Positions 18,241 to 26,100 of a stretch of 64,000 nt of DNA are shown in pieces. How positions within the stretch are numbered: position 1 is the first letter of the stretch; each line of letters starts with the position of its first letter. The DNA is from Paenibacillus agri. GTDB taxonomy: Bacteria > Bacillota > Bacilli > Paenibacillales > Paenibacillaceae. The notes under the pieces were generated by a model, which was not told the origin of the DNA, searched no databases, and worked only from the letters and a program-made list of their open reading frames with translations. The stretch lies in NCBI RefSeq assembly GCF_013359945.1, contig NZ_JABWCS010000203.1:1-64000 (forward strand), given 5' to 3'. The translations under genes were made by a program, and so were the position numbers.

Positions 18241-18255
18241 TGAGAATTATTATCA
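18241..18255. promoter_or_regulatory. Fur box upstream of the siderophore-binding-protein gene
   Basis: TGAGAATTATTATCA differs by one base from the 7-1-7 Fur consensus TGATAATTATTATCA. It sits 27 bases before the TTG start, between the Btr-like and FeuA-like genes, so the second gene may also have its own iron-controlled promoter. Confidence 0.85.
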
Positions 18256-18281
18256 ATACAAGTATTGGGGGGTGAACGATT

Positions 18282-19313
18282 TTGATTAACGTATGGAACA
18301 AGAAGTATCAAAGGCTGTTGTTGATGCTAACAGGAATAAGCTTACTGGCTGTTCTCATGGCTGGATGTGGTACAGGGGAGAATAACACTGTGTCTGAGTC
18401 TACGACGGTCCCGGCAGAGGAAGCGCCTGTTGCAGCAGAAGCAGAGCAGGCCTCAACAGAGGAAGCACAGGCCACAGCAACTTATCCACTAGTAATTAAG
18501 GATGAGCTTGGACATGAGGTGACGATCCCTGCAAAACCGACGCGGATTTTTGCTCCTATACTGGAGGATTCACTGGCATCCTTGGGGGTTAAGCCCGTTG
18601 TTCAATGGTCGAATGGGGCTCGAATTCAGGAATACTTACAGGATCAACTAGCCGATGTACCTGTTATTACCTTTACAAAGGGCTTACCGCCTGCCTCCGA
18701 AGCGGTGATGAGCTATACGCCTGATTTGATTATTTTGCATAACAAAAATTTTGCCGAGAATGGCATTTACGAGCAATACTCGAAGATCGCCCCGACCTAT
18801 GTATTTCAGAGCGCCACAACCGATTTCTCTCATTCACTGCTAACGCTCGGGGAAATGTTAGGCGAACAGGAGAAGGCAGCAGAAGTTCTGGCAGGTTATG
18901 CGGAGAAGGTGACAGCTGCCAAGGAGAAGCTGGGGACGGTCATTGAAGGGAAAAAGGCGGCGGTCATTCGCTTTAATTCTAAAGGGATGTTTTTTATGAC
19001 TAGCGATTATTTCAGCGGATATGTACTGGCACATGATCTGGGCTTAAGCCAGCCTGAATCTATCCAAGGCTCAACTGCTGCAGTTTCATATGAGGTATTG
19101 CCTAAACTGGATGTGGATTATATCTTCCTTGTTAAGGACGGTAATTCAGGGGATGCCACTTTAAACGAGCTGAAGGAAAGCAGCATTTGGAAGAGCACTC
19201 CAGCTGTGAAAAATGGCAATGTATTTGAGACGGCGAGCGAATACTGGCTTACAGGGGGCGTTATTGCACAGAGCAAGGTTATAGATGATATTGTAAGCTT
19301 CTTGACACCATGA
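18282..19313 (+). CDS. iron-siderophore ABC substrate-binding lipoprotein (FeuA-like)
   Basis: A 343-residue binding protein. Lipoprotein signal ends LLAVLMAGCG; a Glu/Ala-rich spacer (about 31-65) precedes the two-lobed class III binding fold. Features: VIKDELGHEVTIPAKPTRIFAP, YTPDLIILHNKNF, VDYIFLVKDGN. TTG start with GGGGGGTG 8 bases before. It should bind ferric catecholate-type siderophore, judged from the Btr-like regulator and the esterase next door. No FeuB/FeuC permease genes follow; the next gene, overlapping by 4 bases, is the esterase. Confidence 0.87.
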   Translation: MINVWNKKYQRLLLMLTGISLLAVLMAGCGTGENNTVSESTTVPAEEAPVAAEAEQASTEEAQATATYPLVIKDELGHEVTIPAKPTRIFAPILEDSLASLGVKPVVQWSNGARIQEYLQDQLADVPVITFTKGLPPASEAVMSYTPDLIILHNKNFAENGIYEQYSKIAPTYVFQSATTDFSHSLLTLGEMLGEQEKAAEVLAGYAEKVTAAKEKLGTVIEGKKAAVIRFNSKGMFFMTSDYFSGYVLAHDLGLSQPESIQGSTAAVSYEVLPKLDVDYIFLVKDGNSGDATLNELKESSIWKSTPAVKNGNVFETASEYWLTGGVIAQSKVIDDIVSFLTP

Positions 19314-20110
19314 ACAAGCTGACCAGGAACCCCTACATTGCCGACCGCTGTTATGAATATGAGATGTCATCTAGTCGTGGCGATCATTACAGAATTCTGA
19401 TCGGAACTCCAGTAGAAGAAGCTCCGGTTAACGGATATCCGGTTATCTATGCGCTGGATGGGGATGCGTTGTTCCAGACCGTTGCCGAAACAGTCAGGCT
19501 GCAGACGCGAAAGCCCAAGGGGTTAGGGCCTGTTCTTGTTATCGGGATCGGGTATCCGTCCAAAGAGCCGTTTGATATGAATCGGCGCTGCCTGGATTTT
19601 ACGATACCAGCAGAAGGTAGCGTACTCCCGGCCAGGCCCGAGGGCCGACCGTGGCCACCGCATGGTGGGGCGGATCAATTTCTGGATTTTATTGAACGGG
19701 AGCTTAAACCGGTAATTGCTGGTGAATGGCCGATCGATTCAAGCCGACAACTGATTGTTGGTCACTCGCTGGGTGGACTGCTTGTACTGCATGCTTTATT
19801 TGCAAGACCGCATTTATTTACGCATTATGCTGCCGGTAGTCCATCCACCTGGTGGGCTGAAGATAAGATCTTCGAAGAGCAGATGCAGTTCACGCAGACG
19901 TGGCAGAGCAGCGCAACTATTCGTCTACAGCTAACTACTGGTGCTCGTGAGTTGCCTCATATGCTGGACGGAAGTGATCGAATGGGGCAAGCGATGCGGG
20001 CATTAAGTGACAGGGGAATTACCACGGATGTAATCCGGTTTGAGGATGAGGACCATGTAAGTGTTCTTCCGGGAATGCTGGCCCGTTTGCCGAGGTTTAT
20101 ATGGTCGTGA
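19310..20110 (+). CDS. siderophore esterase, alpha/beta hydrolase (BesA/IroE-like)
   Basis: A 266-residue esterase D-type hydrolase. The nucleophile elbow is VGHSLGGLL (Ser in GHSLG); family features are VIYALDGDALFQTVAETVRL, VIGIGYPS and AAGSPSTWW; a late His lies in EDEDHVSVLPG. Related BesA and IroE hydrolyse trilactone siderophores (bacillibactin, enterobactin) so that iron can be released after import. It has no signal peptide, so it should be cytoplasmic. It overlaps the binding-protein gene by ATGA, so uptake and hydrolysis are translationally coupled. Confidence 0.85.
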   Translation: MNKLTRNPYIADRCYEYEMSSSRGDHYRILIGTPVEEAPVNGYPVIYALDGDALFQTVAETVRLQTRKPKGLGPVLVIGIGYPSKEPFDMNRRCLDFTIPAEGSVLPARPEGRPWPPHGGADQFLDFIERELKPVIAGEWPIDSSRQLIVGHSLGGLLVLHALFARPHLFTHYAAGSPSTWWAEDKIFEEQMQFTQTWQSSATIRLQLTTGARELPHMLDGSDRMGQAMRALSDRGITTDVIRFEDEDHVSVLPGMLARLPRFIWS

Positions 20111-20143
20111 GGATCGATCAGCCGACTTGATAAAAGAACCTAG

Positions 20144-20170
20144 CCGCAGGCAAATTGCCTGCGGTTCATT
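20144..20170 (+). terminator. hairpin after the siderophore locus
   Basis: CCGCAGGCA-AAT-TGCCTGCGG hairpin (9-bp stem) followed by TTCATTT. The T tract is weak, but position and stem fit a terminator. Confidence 0.65.
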
Positions 20171-20245
20171 TGTGTACGTGGTTAATTTATGACAGCAACA
20201 CTTTGATAAAATCCATAAACGTGTACCTGTGATTTTACATGTGAT

Positions 20246-20550
20246 TTAGAGCATTTCACCAACCGTTTTAGGTTTTAAAATATCACTAACCAGAAGTGCC
20301 AATTCGTCAATGGGCATTGCTTTATTTTGTTTAAACCAATACACCAGAATACCCACCAAGCCAGATGAAATAAAGGCTAATGAGTATTCGGTGTCAGTCT
20401 GGCTAAGCTGCAGAACAGTACCAATTTCATTTAAATAATCATAAAACTTTTGATTCAGAATATGGATTAAATCATTTTAGATCAGGTGTTGAATAAAGTT
20501 TTCATTATTATGGAAGAAAATAAAGGTCAATAGAGTAGTCAATTCAATTA
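20246..20550 (-). pseudogene. TetR-family C-terminal fragment with in-frame stop
   Basis: Reading the minus strand gives a TetR C-terminal region (TetR_C_7-like): TTLLTFIFFHNNENFIQHLI, then a TAA stop at 20479-20477, then NDLIHILNQKFYDYLNEIG, FISSGLVGILVYWFKQNK and a final stop at 20248-20246. Both parts are in the same frame, so one nonsense codon splits them. No helix-turn-helix is found upstream of about 20550, so the N-terminus is also lost. Rest of the 20111-20672 gap: only the terminator hairpin and AT-rich sequence. Confidence 0.75.
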
Positions 20551-20672
20551 TTAAAACTATGAATTTTTTTATTAAAAATCCAGAGTGTATATGCTATTTT
20601 CATACAATAATGTTATGATTTTGTCGATGAGAAAACGAAATATTGAATATAAGAGTAGTGAAAGGAGGATTT

Positions 20673-20882
20673 ATGATTGAGAAGATAATAAATGCAGTAA
20701 TTTCGTTAACTATCTTCAGTTTAATTATATTTTATCCTTCGGAGTTTAATTTATGGTTGGCAGCTTCGATATTTGCTATTTGGATAATTGTTGATCTTAT
20801 TTGTAAACCTACCAAGATAAACATAATAACAATACTGCTTTTTTCTTTAGGAGCAGTCATTTTATTTACTGTATTTAGATGA
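20673..20882 (+). CDS. small hydrophobic membrane protein
   Basis: A 69-residue protein with AAAGGAGG 4 bases before ATG 20673, a strong signal for real translation; the open frame extends back to 20643 without such a site. It has two to three hydrophobic stretches (IINAVISLTIFSLIIF; LWLAASIFAIWIIVDLI; NIITILLFSLGAVILFTVF) separated by short polar turns. Unrecognised. The surrounding DNA is AT-rich and lies beside a decayed TetR gene, so it may belong to a small acquired or eroding segment. Confidence 0.6.
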   Translation: MIEKIINAVISLTIFSLIIFYPSEFNLWLAASIFAIWIIVDLICKPTKINIITILLFSLGAVILFTVFR

Positions 20883-20979
20883 ATATATCAAGTAGATCCA
20901 TAAATAAATAGTCGATTTTATTGGAGAGAGTATGTAGCAGAAACCAAATGGGGTGTTCATTGATTAGCCGATTAATTAT

Positions 20980-21040
20980 CCTGTAGTGTAGCTGACGACC
21001 GAGCCTTACGTTTGGACCTTAAGTTCGTCTTATATATACA
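20980..21040 (+). repeat. dispersed intergenic repeat, copy A (3' part only)
   Basis: Contains the core TGACGACCGAGCCTTACGTT (20993-21012) followed by CTTAAGTTCGTCTT and a TATA-rich tail. The same core and tail occur at 33621-33664 and, with a small expansion, at 38182-38270. It lies just before the promoter of the luciferase-like gene. Confidence 0.75.
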
Positions 21041-21057
21041 AAATGTTCATATTTAAT

Positions 21058-21090
21058 ATTTTGAATATTTAACTATAAAGAGATAGAATA
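21058..21090 (+). repeat. 33-bp promoter-bearing repeat, copy 2
   Basis: Exact copy of 11614-11646. Holds the promoter TTGAAT-N17-TAGAAT at 21061-21089, about 80 bases before the start of the flavin monooxygenase gene. Confidence 0.9.
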
Positions 21091-21171
21091 GAATGATCAA
21101 CTTGATTTGTTGTCGTTTACTATGGTAGCTAGAATCGTAGACAACAAATACGTACTAGGAGGAAACAAGTA

Positions 21172-22239
21172 GTGGAAATTGGTGTAAGCACCTTTGTTGA
21201 GACAACGCCTGATGTACATACTGGTAAGACAATGAGTCATGCTGAACGCATAAGTGAAGTGGTGGAGGAAATCGTGCTGGCAGATCAAGTGGGATTGGAT
21301 GTGTATGGTGTTGGTGAACATCATCGTCCTGATTTTGCAGCTTCAGCACCTGCTGTGGTCATGGCCGCGGCTGCATCCCTGACTTCAAGAATTCGGCTTA
21401 CGAGTGCGGTAATGATTCTTTCGTCTTCTGATCCGGTGCGCGTATTTCAGGATTTTGCCACGCTTGACGCAGTATCCAACGGCCGTGCAGAGATTATGGT
21501 AGGGCGTGGATCGTTTATGGAATCATTCCCGCTATTCGGCTACGATGTGAAAGATTATGAGGAGCTCTTTGATGAGAAGCTGGAGCTGTTGCTGCAAATT
21601 CAGCAATCGGAGAAAGTCACTTGGAGCGGTAAACATAGAGCAGCAATAGATAATCTGGGAATCTATCCCCGCCCGGTGCAGGATCGTTTGCCGGTATGGA
21701 TTGGCAGTGCGGGTAGTCCGGAGTCAGCCATTCGCGCCGGAGCCATGGGTTTACCTTTTGCACTCGCGATTATTGGGAATGTGAATCCTTCACAATATGC
21801 AGCGCATGTAAAGCTTTATAAAGAAGCGGCTGCCAAAGCGGGCCACGATGTCTCGCGGTTGCCGATTGCCACGCACTCCCATGGTTTTATTGCAGAGAGT
21901 AATGAGAAGGCGCTTGAGCAGTTTTTCCCTTCCACACATGCCCGGACGAATTTTAGAGCAGTGGAAAAAGGGCTGCCCCCCTATCATCGTGCAGATTATG
22001 ATGCAGCGTGCAAGTTTGACGGGGCCTTATATGTAGGTGATCCGGAGACCGTCGCGAACAAAATCATTTATCTGCGCAAAGAAGTGGGCATTACGAGATT
22101 CCTGCTACATGTCCCACATGGTACAATGCCGCATGCAGAGGTGATGGAAGCCATTAGGCTGCTCGGAACCGAAGTGGCACCTCGTGTGCGTGATGAAATT
22201 TCTCGCTGGGAGCAAGAGCAGGACATGGAGAGAGCTTGA
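21172..22239 (+). CDS. LLM-class flavin-dependent oxidoreductase
   Basis: A 355-residue luciferase-like TIM-barrel enzyme using reduced flavin. Features: GLDVYGVGEHHRPDFAAS, TSRIRLTSAVMILSSSDPVR, FQDFATLDAVSNGRAEIMVG and LPVWIGSAGSPESAIRAG. GTG start at 21172, 9 bases after AGGAGG. It belongs to a different subfamily from the NtaA-type enzyme at 15.4 kb, yet has the same 33-bp promoter, so the two may respond to the same signal. Substrate unknown; it appears monocistronic. Confidence 0.88.
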   Translation: MEIGVSTFVETTPDVHTGKTMSHAERISEVVEEIVLADQVGLDVYGVGEHHRPDFAASAPAVVMAAAASLTSRIRLTSAVMILSSSDPVRVFQDFATLDAVSNGRAEIMVGRGSFMESFPLFGYDVKDYEELFDEKLELLLQIQQSEKVTWSGKHRAAIDNLGIYPRPVQDRLPVWIGSAGSPESAIRAGAMGLPFALAIIGNVNPSQYAAHVKLYKEAAAKAGHDVSRLPIATHSHGFIAESNEKALEQFFPSTHARTNFRAVEKGLPPYHRADYDAACKFDGALYVGDPETVANKIIYLRKEVGITRFLLHVPHGTMPHAEVMEAIRLLGTEVAPRVRDEISRWEQEQDMERA

Positions 22240-22362
22240 CGCTTGTAGACTTAAGTGGCGGGATAACTTATAGCATAGTCGTAACCCCTGGCAAAGTACC
22301 ATCAGGATGTCACTATTGCCCTATGAATTTTGATGGTATGATAGATGTGAGGTGAATTTATA

Positions 22363-22986
22363 ATGACTAATGAGACACCAATTGAGGAAGAGAACAACAA
22401 GCAACCGGAAATGTCCGAAGAGGATTGGACTGAACTTCTGAAGGCAGTCCATCATAACAGCCTCGTTGCATTGCGAATGAAATTCCAGGATGTTGAAGGG
22501 CAAGTATTGAACATGGAAGCTTACGGCCCAGTTTTTGTGTACAATGTGAAGGATGAGTCCGGCAATGGATATTCATGCGGCTTTTTCCTGCGGGAATTGG
22601 TTGCGAGATTCCAGTCGGGCAATAAACCGGAAGTGTGGCTGGCTTCGTTCTACTATGAAATGATGAAGATTCCCGGGGGCAAGGCGCTTCCTAAACCGCC
22701 AGAGAGCGAAGAGGAAGCAAAAGCAGTCATCGATAATGTACTGGTTCCGCATTGCATCGCGGCTGTCCAGGAAGAATTCGCACCCCAGCAGGTTCATGCA
22801 GGCCTGGCCTGGAATCAGGAGCACGGCCCTATGTTCGAAACCGGATTTCCAGAGATTACGGAAGGCAGTAATGTGTGCGCAATTCCGCTTCATTTATTGC
22901 TGACTCATTTGCAACTCAACCGTGACCCTGCGGAACTGCTTGTTCAAGGCTTGTATCATATCCGTAAAGAACATGGCTTGGACTAA
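22363..22986 (+). CDS. conserved-looking hypothetical protein, 207 residues
   Basis: Not recognised. Acidic soluble protein with no signal peptide or membrane helix; central region CGFFLRELVARFQSGNKPEVWLAS-type, and a C-terminal helix with LLLTHLQLNRDPAELLVQGL. GAGGTG lies shortly before the ATG, and a terminator follows, so it is a single-gene unit. Codon use matches its neighbours. Confidence 0.75.
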   Translation: MTNETPIEEENNKQPEMSEEDWTELLKAVHHNSLVALRMKFQDVEGQVLNMEAYGPVFVYNVKDESGNGYSCGFFLRELVARFQSGNKPEVWLASFYYEMMKIPGGKALPKPPESEEEAKAVIDNVLVPHCIAAVQEEFAPQQVHAGLAWNQEHGPMFETGFPEITEGSNVCAIPLHLLLTHLQLNRDPAELLVQGLYHIRKEHGLD

Positions 22987-23015
22987 AATGGAATCAACAT
23001 AGGAAAGACTTCGGA

Positions 23016-23041
23016 AAAACGGCAGAGATGCCGTTTTTTTG
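23016..23041 (+). terminator. Rho-independent terminator
   Basis: AAAACGGC-agagat-GCCGTTTT hairpin ending in seven T. Confidence 0.92.
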
Positions 23042-23123
23042 TGTTTTAGAATAGGGAGTTTGTTAAACTTTTATTAATTTAATTTTATGCTGCTTTTCCC
23101 TTAACCCTCCTATTACATTCAGT

Positions 23124-23132
23124 TGATATAAT
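23124..23132 (+). promoter_or_regulatory. extended -10 promoter element of the large SLH gene
   Basis: TGATATAAT, an extended -10 (TGnTATAAT), 37 bases before the TTG start at 23169. No convincing -35 is seen. Confidence 0.45.
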
Positions 23133-23168
23133 AACGTGAATTTTTAATTGGGAGAGGGGTCAACTAAC

Positions 23169-26100
23169 TTGAAGATAAGGAATCAGCGCTGGCTGGCGGT
23201 CGTTCTTGTAGCAGCGATGGTCGTTCAATCATTGTGGTCTTTCGCAGGGACAGGCCAAGCAGCAACAGGCCCGATAAATACCAATAATCTGGCGAAGAAT
23301 ATAGTCATCAGCCAGTTTTATGGAGGCAAAAAAGATGATGTTCTCGATCTGTATACTAACGACTTTGTAGAATTATATAACCCTACAGCGGAGCCGATTT
23401 CGCTTAACGGCTGGTCTATCCAATATGCTGATAATAAGAAAAATAGCTGGAAGGCAGCAATTCTGGGTTCGCCAACTGCCAATATACCGGGGTACGGTTA
23501 TTATCTTGTTGCGCTTGGCAGCAATGGGAATGTTGGAAGCCAATTGCCTCAGCCGGATGCTGCAGAGAGTTCTTTTAAAATAGGAAATAATAGCGGTAAG
23601 CTGGCACTCTTGAATACTACCCAAAGCTTGACCTCCAATGACCCGATGAAGGACACGTTAAAAGACAATGTCATTGATTTTGTTGGATACGACCCGGAAG
23701 TGGATGCTTCCTTGGGCAGTCCGGCGGCGCAAACGGGTAAGCAGTCCACGATACAACGATTAGTATTCGATCCGCTTGATCCCGAGAAGAGCACGAATTC
23801 AGCTGCGACTCCAAATCGGGGGAATAACTGGGATACCCGCAATAATAGCAAGGACTTTGAAAAAATAAAAGATAGCAAGCCACGCAACTCCAGTAGTACA
23901 GCCGCGTATGCGATTCTGGAGAATAATCAGAGCGTACAAATGAAATCTGGGTCAACCGTTGATCCAGCTCATAACAAAATCACCCTCACCGCTTTTAACG
24001 GTATTGTGAAACAAGGCCAATGGGCTTCCGAAGACTTCACTGTAACCGGACTTCCTGCGGGATTGTTTGCGACGGCTAGTGCCAGTGGTGAGGGGATCGA
24101 GATTACGATTACCGGTGATGGCACGGCCAACATTGTTAGCGATGCCAATCTTACTTTTGAGATTAACCCTGGAGCTTGGGACCAATCCAACAAACCAACT
24201 AATCCAGTAAGCGTATACCAAAAGAACAACACCGCGACATTAGTTAAATTCACACCATCCAACAAAATTGCAGCGGTTCCAGCGTCATCTTCTATTAAAA
24301 TGAGTGGTGCGAAGGATCTGAACGCTCGCTTCCAGTTGAATCTTACGGCAGGGATTCCGGCCAATGGGACACTGAGCTCCGATGCATACAGTGTGTCAGG
24401 ACTTCCTTCTGGAGACTGGAAAATCGCGGCTGAGGGGCAAAGCAGTGACAACACGATTACCTTCTCCATTTCGGGGACTGCTACCACTCCTGTGATGGAT
24501 ACTGCGCAACTTAAGGTGATTGTGAAGTCAGAGGCTATGCAGGATAATGATTGGTTAGCTTCTGAACCGATTAGCATTTCTCTACTACGTTACAGCTCGC
24601 CGGTTCTTTCGGATGAGGCACGCAAACAGAAAGTAGAACATAGTATTGTAGATGACAACACCAGTTTCAATGATGCAATAACCAAAGAATATAAGTATGG
24701 GAGCAGCGCCATGGGAGCGAACGAGTACACGTTCTTGCGTGGTACGCATTCGTTGTTCAAATCCGATCTTGCGTCTGGGCTGATCCCATCTCCTGCTTCG
24801 ATCATTGCCGGGTGGAAAGACAAGGATATTTTAACCTACACGCAAGGCGATGCGCATATTCAGAATGTCGGTACTTTTAATGATAGCAAAGATCTGATGG
24901 TGTTCAGTCTGAACGACGTGGACTCCGCCGGAATCGGAAGCTTCTATGATGATTTAATCCGTTTTGTCACAAGTACTTATGTCGTAAAATACGATAAAGA
25001 CAGCTCGGGTCTCGCGAATTTGCAGGATGCTGATTTCCGTGACGTCTCTAAAACGTTCCTGGATACTTATAAGGATACACTGATTGAGATTAATAACGAT
25101 AACAGCAAGAAAGCGACCAAGCTTACGAGAAGCAATGTTACGGCATATACCCAAAGTGTCATGGACAAAGTCTCCAAAGTGTCTTATGCCGAGGCGCTGC
25201 AAAAGCTGCTGGGTAAGCGGGCGTTGAATGGGAAATTAAATATCGATGGTAATCCCGATAAGTTTGAACTGGCCACTGAGGCTGAAGTAGCATCATTAAA
25301 AGGTGACTGGGAAAATTATAAGACGCAAGTCAGAGCCAATTTCCCGAACCTTAGCGATGACCAGTTTAATGCCTATTTTACAATTAAGGATATTGTACGC
25401 CGTATTCACCAGGGTATTGGCAGCATAGGGGTAGAACGTTACAATGTGCTGATCGAAGGTCCAAGTAATGCCAACACGGATGATATTTTGCTTGATGTAA
25501 AAGAACAAACGCGGGATGCTTATATCTCTAAAGATGCATATATCAAGACCGCAGTAGATACCGATGCTTATCTGGGCGTACTCGAAGCTTCGAATCGTTC
25601 GTTCCTGATCCGGGAAGTCTCGCCGTTTAAGGGAGATTACACCGATAAGCCATTCAAAAATAAGGATGAGCTGGAGCAATATCTGATTGACGCAGCCAAG
25701 GCTTATGCTTATGCGGATTCTCGCCTGGATAAGGTGTCCGATGAACTGGATTATAAGTTTGAAGAGCGTTTTGTAACGAATATTTTGCCGGTTTGGAACG
25801 ACCTGGAGAATTTTATTCTTAACGCTGCTGAGGACTATTCGCATCAGGTGGTAGCAGACTTTGCACTTGTTCAAGGAGATATGCTGGCTGGAAAATTAAT
25901 TGATGTTTCAACACTGGACAAGTTGACTGTAGATACAGGTACGTTGTCTCCATCGTTCGATGCCGGAATCACCGAGTACAGTGTGACTGTCCCTCATTCC
26001 GTTGAATCGTTGAATATCACGGCAAAGGCTAGTGATGCAAAAGCGAGTCTGACAGCCCAAGGCGAACCGTACACCAATGAAACAGCTCATACATTGAAGT

